This document shows, one piece after another, positions 55,701-63,939 of a stretch of 64,000 nucleotides of DNA. This stretch comes from an uncultured Bacteroidota bacterium (GTDB lineage Bacteria; Bacteroidota; Rhodothermia; Rhodothermales; Salinibacteraceae), in NCBI GenBank assembly GCA_913056185.1, contig CAJXLV010000013.1:1-64000 (forward strand). The letters are read 5' to 3'. The notes beneath the pieces were generated by a model. It saw only the letters and a program-made list of their open reading frames with translations. It was not told the origin of the DNA and searched no databases. Positions within the stretch are counted from its first letter, which is position 1. Each line of letters opens with the position of its first letter. A program made the position numbers and the translations under genes.

Positions 55701-55896
55701 CGGCTAAGTGCGGAGGCGTGGTTTGCAGAGCGGCTTGGTCACAGCAAGGGTACCGGTTGGCGACCGAATCCTCAAACCGAATCTTCAAACGGAGTCGGCG
55801 TCCTTCCTCCTTCCCTACGACAAAAGGGCCGCCCCACCCCGCAAGGGAGCGGCGACGGCCCCGAAGGCTCTTCTCCAAATGGAGAAGGGCGCAGCG

Positions 55897-56757
55897 TTAG
55901 GCAGCGGCCGCGTCGGGCCCCGTCTCGATGGGTACGCCGACGAGGTTGCCCCACTCGGTCCACGAGCCGTCGTAGTTGCGGACCCGCGGATGGCCGAGCA
56001 GCTGCGAGAGCACGAACCAGCTGTGGCTGGAGCGCTCCCCGATGCGGCAGTAGGCGATGGTCTCCTTGTCGGGCGTAATGCCGCGCGCCTCGTAGATTTC
56101 CTTCAGCTCCTCGGCGCTTTTGAAGGTGCCGTCCTCGTTGACCGCCTCACTCCAGCTGATGTTGTGCGCGCCGGGGATGTGACCGCCGCGCTGCGCGCCT
56201 TCGTTCAGCCCGTCGGGGCCCAGCTTTTCACCGCTAAACTCCTCCGGGGAGCGCACGTCGACCAGCTCCACGTCGTCGCGGTCGAGCGTCTGCTGCACGT
56301 AGCCGGAGAAGGCGCGGATGGAGTTGTCGGGGGCCGAGGCGGACCAGGTGCCCGTCTCGTAGTTCGGTGTCTCGGTGCTCAGCGAGCGATCTTCGGCGAG
56401 CCACTTCTTGCGGCCGCCGTCCAGGACTTTCGTGTCCTCGTGGCCGTAGTACGAGAGCTGCCAGAAGGCCCAGGCAGCAAACCAGTTGTCGTTGTCGCCA
56501 TAGAGCACGACCGTTGTGTCGTCGTCGATGCCTGACTCGCGGAGCAGCGCCTGGAAGTCTTCTTTCGACGCCAGGTCGCGCGTCTGGGTGTCGGCCAGCT
56601 GCGTCTCCCAGTTCCAGCCCACGGCGCCGGGGACGTGGCCCTCCTCGTAGGCGGAGGTGTCCACGTCGACTTCGACGAACCGCACGTCAGGGGTGTCAAG
56701 GTGGTTGGCGGCCCAGTCGGTGGGGACGAGTACGTCGGGGTGTGCGTAGTCACTCAT
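55897..56757 (-). CDS. Thiosulfate sulfurtransferase (tandem rhodanese)
   Basis: 286 aa from the ATG at 56757. Two rhodanese domains: the first, inactive, has EGHVPGAVGWNW and VVLYGDNDNWFAAWAFW; the second has VELVDVRSPEEFSGE, GHIPGAHNISW and the active Cys237 in AYCRIGERSSHSWF. The CRIGERSS loop is that of thiosulfate sulfurtransferases of the CysA type, and differs from the CGSGVTA loop of mercaptopyruvate enzymes. It moves sulfane sulfur to cyanide or thiol acceptors. Its role here (sulfur supply or detoxification) is open. It is single. Confidence 0.92.
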   Translation of the reverse strand: MSDYAHPDVLVPTDWAANHLDTPDVRFVEVDVDTSAYEEGHVPGAVGWNWETQLADTQTRDLASKEDFQALLRESGIDDDTTVVLYGDNDNWFAAWAFWQLSYYGHEDTKVLDGGRKKWLAEDRSLSTETPNYETGTWSASAPDNSIRAFSGYVQQTLDRDDVELVDVRSPEEFSGEKLGPDGLNEGAQRGGHIPGAHNISWSEAVNEDGTFKSAEELKEIYEARGITPDKETIAYCRIGERSSHSWFVLSQLLGHPRVRNYDGSWTEWGNLVGVPIETGPDAAAA

Positions 56758-57421
56758 GGGTGGTTGTCGTGGTGTTGGGTTGTGAGTTGAGGGTTGAGGG
56801 TTGTGAGTAGTAGGGGGGATTGGTGGCGTGGTGACGGATCGGGGAGCCGCAAGGGGGACAGGCGCTGTTAGGCTGCGCCAGGAATGTACCGGCGCTGTAG
56901 GGAGAGCACAGAGGACGGAGGCCTCCCCGATGCCACGCGGCGGGCGGGTTGGAGCCTGCACATCGACGGCAGAAGACCAGGTCGAAGATCACGCCTGGGG
57001 AAGCCTCTCCCTATCCAGAGACCGTCCTGCCTCGAAACGGTCTCGGCAAACACGCAGCGACGGGGCCGTAAGGACCCTGTAGACCCGCCACACCTGAGCT
57101 CTCGGCTATCCGCGACAGGAGGCCGTCTGACAACGGCTTAGACACAGACAGAGACACGCCGACGCAGCAAGGGTCCGAAGGAGGGACGAGAAGTGAGGGC
57201 TGCGCACGTCCGTGTGACGCATGTACAGGTGGCAATTTCGAACAAGGGGGGTCGAAGGACTGCTGTGATTACAGTCCAGGTGGACAAGACGTCAGACTGA
57301 ATCGCAAGTGGGAAGGTGGGTTTCGGGGCTACCGCGGTCGTTCGATTCTCGTCACGAAGTGGCGCCCCCCTGCCCCCTCATGATTCCCAACTCTTGACTC
57401 ATTGCCCTCGTCACTCCCCAC
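56758..57421. other. 664-bp intergenic region with G-rich repeats and palindromes
   Basis: No convincing protein gene. Directly visible: a G/T-rich stretch at 56776-56812 made of imperfect GGTTGAG/GGTTGTGAG units just upstream of the sulfurtransferase; a perfect 8-bp inverted repeat GAGACCGT/ACGGTCTC at 57018-57044; a 5-bp one GCCGT/ACGGC at 57122-57137; and GGACTG/CAGTCC near 57260-57280. The last ~50 bp before rarA's stop again contain runs like ACTCTTGACTC and ACTCATGACTC. It may hold a structured RNA, or be decayed DNA. The rarA transcript ends here. Confidence 0.4.
57018..57044. terminator. Strong short hairpin in the 664-bp gap
   Basis: Perfect 8-bp stem GAGACCGT (57018-57025) with ACGGTCTC (57037-57044), loop of 11 bases. 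No T-run follows on either strand. It could be part of a structured RNA or a rho-independent-like terminator for rarA, whose stop lies ~380 bp away, so the distance argues against a simple terminator. Confidence 0.3.
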
Positions 57422-58801
57422 TCATGACTCTTCCCCTGCCGCCTCAGCATACTTCTGCGCCCGCTTCACCACGTCCTCGTCGAAGTCGCGCTCCCGCCAC
57501 TGCGCCAGCCGGTTGGCGACCTGCTCCTCGTACCCCTCTCCGCTCGGATCGTAGAAGTAGGTCCCCTGCATTTCGTTGGGCAGGTACTGCTGCGGGGTGT
57601 AGTGCTCGCGGTAGGCGTGCGGATACTTGTAGCCCTCGCCGTGGCCCAGGCCGTCCTGGTCGCGGCTCGGGTCTTTTAGATGCTGCGGGATGTCGTTGGT
57701 CTGCTCCTCGCGGACGTGGTCGAGCGCGTCGAAGTAGGCAAACGTGCTGTTGCTCTTCGGGGCGGTCGCGAGGTAGAGGCAGCACTCCGCCAGCAGAAAC
57801 TGCCCCTCCGGCATGCCCACGTACTCGAAGCCTTCGGCGACGCTCTGCGCCACCTGGAGCGCCCGCGGGTCGGCCAGCCCCACGTCCTCGGCGGCGAAGA
57901 TGAGCATCCGCCGCAGGATGAAGCGCGGCTCCTCCCCCGCGTAGAGCATGCGGGCGAGCCAGTAGAGCGCCGCGTCGGGGTCGGATCCGCGCAGGCTCTT
58001 AATGAACGCGCTGATGGTGTCGAAGTGGGCGTCTCCCTCCTTGTCGTAGAGTACAGCCCGCTGCTGGATCGAGTCCTCCGCCACGCTCAGGTCGATGTAG
58101 ACGGTGCCCTCCGCGTCCGGGTCGGTGGTCTCCACAGCCAGCTCCAGCGCGTTGAGGACCGAGCGGGCGTCGCCGTTGGCGGTGTCGATGAGATGGTCGA
58201 GCGCCGCCTCGGTGATCTGCACGTCCCAGTCGCCGTAGCCTCGCTCCTCGTCGGTGAGGGCCATGGCCGCCACCTGCCGCAGGTGCTCCGCCTCCAGTGG
58301 CTCCAGCTCGAAGACGCGCGAGCGGCTCACGAGTGCATCGTTGACCTCGAAGTAGGGGTTTTCGGTCGTGGCGCCGATGAAGGTGACCGTTCCGTCCTCC
58401 ACGTGCGGCAGCAGGGCGTCCTGCTGGGCCGTATTGAAGCGGTGCACCTCGTCGATGAACAGAATGGTACGCGCCTGGTGGTGCTTGAGGCGGTTCTTCG
58501 CCTTCTGAATCGCTTCGCGGAGGTCGTTGACGCCACTTAGGACCGCGTTGAGCGAGGTAAAGTGCGCCTCCGTCGTATGAGCAATGATGCGGGCGAGGGT
58601 GGTCTTGCCCGTGCCGGGCGGGCCGCAGAAAAGGACGGACGTGACGCGGTCGGCCTCGATGGCGCGGCGCAGCAGCTTCCCCTCCCCGATAAAGTGCTCC
58701 TGGCCCACAAACTCATCGAGGGTGCGGGGGCGCATGCGGTCGGCGAGCGGGGCGCGCTCTTGTCGGGCCTGCTCGGCCCGTCGGTCAAACAAATCCGGCA
58801 T
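57422..58801 (-). CDS. rarA: Replication-associated recombination protein RarA/MgsA
   Basis: 459 aa. AAA+ clamp-loader relative: [31 protein letters not shown] at the N-terminus, Walker [12 protein letters not shown] (~60-68), Walker [11 protein letters not shown] (~113-122), sensor [14 protein letters not shown]. The C-terminal tetramerisation domain has [42 protein letters not shown] and [10 protein letters not shown]. This is the RarA/MgsA/WRNIP1 family that acts at stalled replication forks. It stands alone; the next plus-strand gene is divergent across 231 bp. Confidence 0.95.
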   Translation of the reverse strand: MPDLFDRRAEQARQERAPLADRMRPRTLDEFVGQEHFIGEGKLLRRAIEADRVTSVLFCGPPGTGKTTLARIIAHTTEAHFTSLNAVLSGVNDLREAIQKAKNRLKHHQARTILFIDEVHRFNTAQQDALLPHVEDGTVTFIGATTENPYFEVNDALVSRSRVFELEPLEAEHLRQVAAMALTDEERGYGDWDVQITEAALDHLIDTANGDARSVLNALELAVETTDPDAEGTVYIDLSVAEDSIQQRAVLYDKEGDAHFDTISAFIKSLRGSDPDAALYWLARMLYAGEEPRFILRRMLIFAAEDVGLADPRALQVAQSVAEGFEYVGMPEGQFLLAECCLYLATAPKSNSTFAYFDALDHVREEQTNDIPQHLKDPSRDQDGLGHGEGYKYPHAYREHYTPQQYLPNEMQGTYFYDPSGEGYEEQVANRLAQWRERDFDEDVVKRAQKYAEAAGEES

Positions 58802-59032
58802 AGAAGGCTCGTCGACGAGAAGAAACCAGCGAAGGCGAGATTCGGAGGCTGCACGGTCGGGGCCGCGGCGCGTTCCTCGGGGCGAGGCGTCCCCGCTGCC
58901 CTTCAGGACGCGGTTCTACGGCATCTCAGGGGATTTGCCACCTGAATGCAGGTCAGACAGAGCAGTCAGCATTTCCGACGCTTTCCTACGCTTCAGACGT
59001 CTTCGTTCATACGCACCATCTGCTCAGTTGAT

Positions 59033-60601
59033 ATGCCCACTGCTACGCCCCGTCGCCTCCGGACTGCTCTCTCTCGGCTCTCTCTTCTGCTCGGTGCTCT
59101 TCTTCTCGTCCTGGGCTCGTCTCAGCGTACGCAGGCGCAGGTCGACGGCTCCGCGGTCAACTTCTGCACCGCGTTCGAGTCCTCTCCACTGACCCAGGGG
59201 GCGCGCAGCGTCGTGTTCGGCGACTGGGATGCGGATGACGGGGCGTGGGACGCAACCGACCGCCTCATTCAAGCCTTTTCCGGCGACACGCTTACCGAGG
59301 GGCTTCTTCAGGAGCGGGATTCGGTGACAGGCACCTGGGACGATGCCCTCCAGGCCGTGCCCACGTACGATGCGTCCAACCGTCTTGATGCGTGCACAGT
59401 AAAGGAAGAAGAAGAGGGCTCGTTCGTGAACCGTCTTCGCTTCGATCGGACGTACACCGCCGCCGACCTTCTCGACGAGCAGGTGCTGGAAGGCTGGGAC
59501 ACGACCGCTGCCCACCCCACCGGCACGTGGGTGCCCCTGTCGCGCTCCACCTTTCGCTACGATGCCGCCGAGAATGACACACTGGAGGTGGTGGAGGCCT
59601 GGATCCCGGATTCGGGCACCTGGCTCCCGACCCGGCGCGTCCGGCGAACCTACGACGCGGAGAGCCGCGTGACCCTACAACAAACGGACGAGTGGCTCCC
59701 TACGAGTCAAGCGTGGGCGCGGGATACGCGCACCGAGACCACATACACAGCCGACTCGACGGTCTCAGTGACGGAGCGCTGGACAGGAGCAAGCTGGGTG
59801 AACGCGACCCGAACGATCACTCAACTGGGCAACGACGGCGTACCAACCACCCGACGAACGGATGTCTGGGAGGCCGGGCCGGATGTATGGGTGCCGGACG
59901 ACCGCGGGACGAACACGTACACGACGGTGGACGGGCAGACGAAGCTCGCACGAGTCGTGGACGAAGACTGGAACGAGGACACCAACACGTGGGAAAACAG
60001 CGATCGCACGCGCTTTTCCTACGACAGCATCATCCCGGTGGAACTGACCAGCTTTACGGCGCAGCCCCAGGGCGCACGCGCGGTGCGGCTGACGTGGCAG
60101 ACCGCGAGCGAAACCAACAACGCGGGCTTCGCCCTGCAACGACAGGCAGCGGCCTCTTCCTGGACCACGCTCCGCTTCGTGGAGGGCGCCGGGACGACGT
60201 CGCGGGCACAGTCGTATCAGTTTACGGACCGGACCGTGCCGTACACCGCCGAGACGCTTCGCTACCGCCTACAGCAGGTCGACCTCGACGGGTCGTCTGA
60301 GATCAGCCGTACGGTGACGGTGTCCTTCGCCTCGCCCACAGAGGTGCGCCTCCAAGCGCCCTTCCCCAATCCGGCTCGCACGCAGGCCACAGTGCGCTAC
60401 GACGTGCCGGTGGAGACGGACATTGAGATTGCCGTGTACGACCTGCTGGGGCGTCGCGTGGCCACCCTTGCGGACCGCCGCGTGCCCGCCGGGCGCGCCC
60501 AGGTCCAGCTTCACACCGGCCCGCTACCAAACGGCCCCTATCTGTTGCGCCTCCGGGCCGCCGACCAGGTCCGTACCCGTCGGTTTACCGTCGTCAAGTA
60601 G
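59033..60601 (+). CDS. Secreted repeat protein with T9SS C-terminal sorting domain
   Basis: 522 aa from the ATG at 59033, giving a signal peptide (ALSRLSLLLGALLLVLGSSQRTQAQ). Residues ~80-340 hold repeats of the form Thr-Tyr-Asp/Thr-Ala...W-x-x-x-x-x-W, such as RFDRTYTAADLLDEQVLEGWDTT, RRTYDAESRVTLQQTDEWLPTSQAW and RTETTYTADSTVSVTERWTGASW, one about every 40 residues (YD-like). Then a fibronectin-like part (IPVELTSFTAQPQGARAVRLTWQTASETNNAGF) and the T9SS type A sorting domain: LQAPFPNPARTQATVRYDVP, VYDLLGRRVATLADRR, NGPYLLRLRA and RRFTVVK. It should be secreted and cell-surface attached. Ligand unknown. Confidence 0.87.
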   Translation: MPTATPRRLRTALSRLSLLLGALLLVLGSSQRTQAQVDGSAVNFCTAFESSPLTQGARSVVFGDWDADDGAWDATDRLIQAFSGDTLTEGLLQERDSVTGTWDDALQAVPTYDASNRLDACTVKEEEEGSFVNRLRFDRTYTAADLLDEQVLEGWDTTAAHPTGTWVPLSRSTFRYDAAENDTLEVVEAWIPDSGTWLPTRRVRRTYDAESRVTLQQTDEWLPTSQAWARDTRTETTYTADSTVSVTERWTGASWVNATRTITQLGNDGVPTTRRTDVWEAGPDVWVPDDRGTNTYTTVDGQTKLARVVDEDWNEDTNTWENSDRTRFSYDSIIPVELTSFTAQPQGARAVRLTWQTASETNNAGFALQRQAAASSWTTLRFVEGAGTTSRAQSYQFTDRTVPYTAETLRYRLQQVDLDGSSEISRTVTVSFASPTEVRLQAPFPNPARTQATVRYDVPVETDIEIAVYDLLGRRVATLADRRVPAGRAQVQLHTGPLPNGPYLLRLRAADQVRTRRFTVVK

Positions 60602-60645
60602 CCCTGCGGCGAACAGGACACACAGTGATCTGCAAAGAACTGCAT
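60602..60645 (-). pseudogene. Start of a DUF5615 toxin, truncated
   Basis: At 60645 an ATG on the minus strand begins MQFFADHCVS, which matches the conserved opening of DUF5615/PIN-like toxins (M-K-F-L-A-D-x-x-V/I-S). The homology ends after about ten residues, and the T9SS gene stop on the other strand is reached at 60601. It lies directly after the DUF433 fragment, where the toxin gene of such a pair belongs. Ten residues are weak evidence alone; position makes the case. Confidence 0.45.
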
Positions 60646-60805
60646 CGGCCACGCTGCGACGCCGAAGTCGGAAAGACCGCGCGCGTACAACCAGACACGC
60701 AGAAATGTCCTCGGCGGTCAGGTCCAGAAACTCCTCGAGGATCTCGCCTGGAGAGGATCCGGAGGCCACACACCCAAGGATGAGACCCACTCGCGAAAGC
60801 TCCAT
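60646..60805 (-). pseudogene. DUF433 antitoxin fragment
   Basis: From 60805 the minus strand reads VGLILGCVASGSSPGEILEE and then FLDLTAEDISACL, the C-terminal half of a DUF433 antitoxin (V-x-x-I-L-x-x-x-A-S-G-x-S-x-x-E-I-L...L-T-x-E-D-I-x-A-x-L). The N-terminal half with the GGKPRIxGTR motif is missing. Translation past the domain runs on without a stop. It is a remnant of a second DUF433/DUF5615 pair, different from the intact antitoxin at 62128-62436. Confidence 0.62.
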
Positions 60806-61025
60806 AGCAATTCTGGTTCGACACGCACACAACGAGGTAGCTGAGGTGCAGAGGGCGAGAAAACGCCGACCGGAGCGCTGACCGACAAAAATGACAGCAC
60901 CGGACGGAGTGTCTACTCGTCATCGTTGCTACTTCGGACTAGCGAAGACGAACCCGCTGAAGAGACCTCGGTCGATGACGGCACGAGTCCCCCGTCACCT
61001 CTGACGCAGGGTTATGCTGCAGTTG

Positions 61026-61290
61026 TTAAAGCCGGTCGAGCAGCCTGTCACAATCCTTGTGCGAGCCAATCCAGAACCAGACGATTGACTCTTCCTCCTG
61101 CACACCGACCGCACGATAGTCTCGCGTGATGCGAACTGAGTAGATCGATCGGTCTGCGTGCACCTTCTTAAGCCGAAGACTTGGATGCCTCGTCCTCAAA
61201 CAGCTCGTAGGCCCTCCGAGCACGACGCTTGACCCTCTCCGGCAGCTCTGCGTACGCGTCCCAAAATCGAGATGTGGTTCGAGACTTCAC
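61026..61290 (-). pseudogene. RelE/ParE-like toxin gene with a frameshift
   Basis: From the GTG at 61290 the frame reads VKSRTTSRFWDAYAELPERV and then KRRARRAYELFEDE before running into a stop. One frame over, it continues HPSLRLKKVHADRSIYSVRI, and after a short link VWFWIGSHKDCDRLLDRL to the TAA at 61026. Joined, these are a full ~88-aa toxin of the RelE superfamily (A-Y-x-L-F-x-x-x-x-HPSL-x-x-K-x-V...S-V-R-I...R-A-V-G...W-F-W-I-G-S-H). The break is at about 61191, after FEDE and before HPSL, and corresponds to one extra or two missing bases. The gene starts inside the antitoxin stop (GTGA overlap), so it was once coupled to it. The toxin is inactive unless the frame is restored. Confidence 0.72.
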
Positions 61291-61505
61291 AGCTGACCTG
61301 GATCAAGCTTTTCCGATTCGCCATCGTCGTGTTTTTTCAGGGCCTCGTCTGCCAGTCGCCCGAGTTCATCCTGTGACTGATTGAAGGCCTGCTCCCATCG
61401 ACGCTCAGATTCAAGCTCCTCCAGAATGAAGGCCGCAAAGTCGTTCTGTTCTTCCTCCGGGAGCTTAGACGCTTTCTCAAAGGCCTTCTCCAGCAGTTGG
61501 GTCAT
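61287..61505 (-). CDS. Antitoxin of the broken RelE-like pair
   Basis: 72 aa, intact. MTQLLEKAFEKASKLPEEEQ opens the protein, followed by ILEELESERRWEQAF, ADEALKKHDDGES and KLDPGQL. This is the small antitoxin type common in cyanobacteria and Bacteroidota next to RelE-like toxins, with no classical DNA-binding fold visible; the acidic, helical C-terminus would wrap the toxin. Its stop overlaps the toxin start. With the toxin frameshifted, the antitoxin is an orphan. Confidence 0.72.
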   Translation of the reverse strand: MTQLLEKAFEKASKLPEEEQNDFAAFILEELESERRWEQAFNQSQDELGRLADEALKKHDDGESEKLDPGQL

Positions 61506-61798
61506 AACGCAGTGGACATGATTCTAAACTGCAGCGTTGGGAGCGCCACGCCCGGAGCAGCTTTACAGTTCCCAAACCAGTATTCGCAGCATAACGAAAA
61601 AGCTCAGCTGAAATGGGAAAGGAAACGATCAGCAGAATTTGCTGCGATAAATCAGCATTCTCTCTCGAAGTTTCCGTTCGCTGGCGTCGTCACTCTTGGT
61701 GCGCGAAGTCGAACCGGACCGACTGACCTCGATTGAAAACGGCCCGCGCCTATTTTCAGCTGTAGCGGCCTTGTTCTGGGGCGCAGGCAGGCCATGGA
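61506..61798. other. 293-bp region between two toxin-antitoxin pairs
   Basis: No gene supported. It contains GCAGCATAACG at 61586-61596, an inverted pair CAGCTGAAA (61605-61613) with TTTCAGCTG (61754-61762), and the small palindrome CAGCA/TGCTG near 61632-61646. On the minus strand GTTATGCTGC is followed by the antitoxin gene below, and the inverted pair lies just behind it. The arrangement recalls the inverted arms of an attC site, but the match is partial. Confidence 0.35.
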
Positions 61799-62128
61799 CT
61801 ACAAGAATTCGACGTGACCCTCCATTTCTTCTGCTTCCATCTCCTCGGCGATCAACGTAAGACCGCGAACCAGTCCCCCAATCGTTCTTCCCTGTGGTGC
61901 GAAGGCGACTCCTGCATGCTCCTCAGTCTAAGCAGCTAGCCGAAGGAAGTCGTCATCGAAGGTCACGAGCACTCTTCCTTCCTCGTAGGCATACGTGAAG
62001 TGCTCTTTGTCGCTGGCTCCAAGCATCCCGGCTTCGCTCAGCGTGAGAACATCAATTCCACGGCTTCGAAGCCCCGTAGCGACTGCCTCTGCAACGTGTT
62101 CGTCAAGATAATATCGGATGGCGGCCAT
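61799..62128 (-). pseudogene. DUF5615/PIN-like toxin with an in-frame amber codon
   Basis: From the ATG at 62128 the protein runs MAAIRYYLDEHVAEAV, then LRSRGIDVLTLSEAGMLGAS and VLVTFDDDFLRLAA to a TAG at 61928-61930 (codon 67). The same frame continues TEEHAGVAFAPQGRTIGGLV and EAEEMEGHVEFL to a TAG at 61799-61801. Together these give a complete 109-codon DUF5615 toxin (L-D-E-H start, D-D-D-F, H-A-G-I-V, R-x-L...E-E-M-x-x-x-V-E-F-L). One base change makes the stop, so this is a nonsense mutation rather than truncation. The start is shared (1-bp overlap) with the DUF433 antitoxin stop. Readthrough would give the full protein. Confidence 0.72.
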
Positions 62129-62436
62129 TATTTCTTTCCCTGAAGCTTCTTCTCAAGCTTCGAGGGAGTCTTGCGCCGCAGTTTTTCTACAAAGGCTTTT
62201 CCCTCACGAATGGACTGGTCAATTTCCTCGCGGTGAGCAAAGTAGTAGGCAAGGGCCGCGTAAATGTCGGCCAACTCCAAATCGTACTCGGACGCGATTT
62301 CATCAGCGTCCCAGCCGAGGCGATCGTGCCAGATGGCGATGTTTTGCACCGTAATGCGATGTCCTGCAATCCGCGGCTTTCCTCCGCAGATGTCAGGCGT
62401 TTGGACGATCCGCTGATCGAGGGACTTGGTAGCCAT
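62128..62436 (-). CDS. DUF433 antitoxin
   Basis: 102 aa from the ATG at 62436. The DUF433 core is complete: RIVQTPDICGGKPRIAGHRI with the helix-turn-helix that follows, IAIWHDRLGWDADEIASEYD and LELADIYAALAYYFAHREEI, then a basic tail (KLRRKTPSKLEKKLQ). DUF433 proteins are antitoxins of DUF5615 toxins and bind DNA for autoregulation. The partner toxin directly downstream carries a nonsense codon. It is codon-biased like the rest of this AT-richer end. Confidence 0.87.
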   Translation of the reverse strand: MATKSLDQRIVQTPDICGGKPRIAGHRITVQNIAIWHDRLGWDADEIASEYDLELADIYAALAYYFAHREEIDQSIREGKAFVEKLRRKTPSKLEKKLQGKK

Positions 62437-62565
62437 GAGAGTGGATGGATAGTTTCCGCTCGGGATTGATGTTGTATCAACTGAGACGAGCAGAAGCAGT
62501 TGCACAGAGCAGCATAACGACAAAGTTATAGTATTGGGTAGAGCGCGAGAAGGGCTTGTAAAACT

Positions 62566-62581
62566 CGCCCCTTTAGGGGCG
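62566..62581 (+). repeat. Left-end hairpin of the TnpB element
   Basis: Perfect 6-bp stem CGCCCC/GGGGCG with loop TTTA. This is the subterminal structure recognised by Y1 transposases at the left end of IS200/IS605 elements. The bases just upstream (TTGTA at 62556-62560) would be the target/TAM pentamer if cleavage is directly before the element. Confidence 0.7.
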
Positions 62582-62671
62582 GGATACACGGACCCTTCTC
62601 GTCGAACGAAGTGAGCATGGATTGCTGCGCCCTCGAAACTTACAGCTACTATCCGTGTTGATGTAAATGCT

Positions 62672-63868
62672 ATGGCTCAAAAGAAGGGCTTCAAGTATCG
62701 GTTCTACCCGACCGAAGAACAAAAGGCGGTTCTCGCCAAAGTCTTCGGACACACTCGGTATGTCTGGAATTGGGCTTTGGAGCTTCGGACGGATGCTTAC
62801 TACGAAGAGGGCGAAAGCCTCAGCTACACCGATACGTCTCGGCGTCTGACCGATCTCAAGAAGAAGAAAACGTGGCTCCGCGAAGTATCGAGCGTGGCTC
62901 TTCAGCAGAAACTCCGTGATCTTGATCAGGCGTTCCAGAACTTCTTCGATGGGCGCTGCGGCTACCCCAACTTCAAGTCCAGACGCGACAAGCAAGCCGC
63001 CCGGTTTGCCTCGAACGCCTTCACGCTGCACGGCAAGAAACTGTCGGTGGCGAAGGTGCCGGGATGCCTGAACATGCGGTGGAGCCGGGATCTCCCCGAT
63101 GACGCGAAACCCACGTCGGTTACCCTCACCAAAGATCCGGCGGGTCGGTACTTCGCAAGTATCACCTGCACGGTGCCGGACCCAGAGCCGAAGCCGCCTG
63201 TCACCGACGAGGACGGCCATCCAAAGTCGGTTGGCATTGACCTTGGCGTTTCCGATGTGGTTGTAACCTCTGACGGCTTCAAGTCGGGCAATCCGAAGTA
63301 TCTCGACGATGATCTGTACCGCCTTCGCAAAGCGCAGCGTCGCCTTTCTCGCAAAGAGAAGGGGTCGGAAAATTGGAAGAAGCAGAAGAAGCGCGTAGCA
63401 AAGATCCACGCCGAGATTAAAGACAAACGAGAAGACTTTCTTCACAAGCTCTCCCGCAAGATCGTTGATGAGAACCAAGTCATCGCTCTGGAGAGCCTGA
63501 ACGTGAAGGGAATGCAACAGAACCAGAATCTGGCCCGGTCGATCAGCGACACCGGGTGGTCTACGCTCGTTCGAATGATCGAGTACAAAGCCGAAGAAGC
63601 AGGCCGGACGGTCGTGAAGATCGACCGCTGGTTCCCTTCGACCAAACGTTGCTCTGAATGCGGCTACGTCACTGACAGCAAGCCGCTGTCGGTACGGTCG
63701 TGGGAGTGTCCTCATTGTGAGGCCAGTCACGACCGAGACGTGAACGCCGCCGAAAACATTCGTACCGCTGGGCTGGCGGGAGCCTTTGACAGGGCTAATG
63801 ACTCTGGAGGACACAGTAAGACGCGGGACGCCTTTGTGCTGAACGCGCATGGTCCTGTGAATGAGTAA
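62672..63868 (+). CDS. tnpB: TnpB RNA-guided nuclease (OrfB transposase-associated)
   Basis: 398 aa, full length for TnpB. The N-terminal wedge has KYRFYPTEEQKAVLAKVFGHTRYVWNWAL. The RuvC nuclease residues are Asp190 (VGIDLGVSD), Glu274 (IALESLNVKGM) and Asp354/356 (SHDRDVNAAENI). The zinc ribbon has Cys327/Cys330 (RCSECGY) and Cys346/Cys349 (ECPHCEA). All catalytic and zinc residues are present, so this copy can be active. TnpB cuts DNA guided by an RNA made from the element's right end, and is thought to keep the transposon in place. It has no TnpA partner here. Confidence 0.93.
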   Translation: MAQKKGFKYRFYPTEEQKAVLAKVFGHTRYVWNWALELRTDAYYEEGESLSYTDTSRRLTDLKKKKTWLREVSSVALQQKLRDLDQAFQNFFDGRCGYPNFKSRRDKQAARFASNAFTLHGKKLSVAKVPGCLNMRWSRDLPDDAKPTSVTLTKDPAGRYFASITCTVPDPEPKPPVTDEDGHPKSVGIDLGVSDVVVTSDGFKSGNPKYLDDDLYRLRKAQRRLSRKEKGSENWKKQKKRVAKIHAEIKDKREDFLHKLSRKIVDENQVIALESLNVKGMQQNQNLARSISDTGWSTLVRMIEYKAEEAGRTVVKIDRWFPSTKRCSECGYVTDSKPLSVRSWECPHCEASHDRDVNAAENIRTAGLAGAFDRANDSGGHSKTRDAFVLNAHGPVNE

Positions 63869-63939
63869 TTCTGAGTGCTGGCAATCACGCCAGCCGCGTG
63901 AGCAAGAATCCCCCGGATTTATCCGGGGGAGAAGTCAAG
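63700..63939 (+). ncRNA. Predicted omega-RNA of the TnpB element
   Basis: In TnpB systems the guide RNA spans the 3' end of tnpB and the right end, and its guide is the flanking DNA just beyond the element. Here the 3' end of tnpB, an A/C-rich stretch (63869-63909) with the hairpin GGCAATCACGCC-like at ~63882-63893, and the right-end hairpin fit. The guide would begin about 63940 (CGGTGCGTTATGC...). The RNA boundaries are inferred by family, not seen. Confidence 0.4.
63910..63929 (+). repeat. Right-end hairpin of the TnpB element
   Basis: Perfect 9-bp stem CCCCCGGAT/ATCCGGGGG with a two-base TT loop. It is the strongest hairpin in the window and matches the right-end structure of IS1341-type elements, which is also the conserved 3' stem of omega-RNAs. 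Confidence 0.85.

Larger units (their letters stand above)
62561..63939 (+). mobile_element. TnpB-only IS200/IS605-family element (IS1341-like)
   Basis: A complete element: left end with hairpin CGCCCC-TTTA-GGGGCG at 62566-62581, one gene (tnpB), and right end with hairpin CCCCCGGAT-TT-ATCCGGGGG at 63910-63929 followed by a TCAAG (63935-63939) typical of this family's right end. There are no inverted terminal repeats and no visible target duplication, as expected for Y1-transposase (TnpA)-moved elements. TnpA is absent, so the element needs a copy elsewhere in the genome. Exact boundaries are uncertain by several bases; 62561 and 63939 are estimates. Confidence 0.85.

Noticed and set aside
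61305-61312. Start-codon overlap as sign of a programmed frameshift in the RelE-like toxin
   Set aside because: No slippery heptamer is seen at the break at ~61191, and the shift (one extra or two missing bases) fits random decay.
61497-61736. Open plus-strand frame of 79 codons
   Set aside because: No similarity visible, antisense to the toxin-antitoxin junction, and it starts inside the antitoxin's first codons on the other strand.
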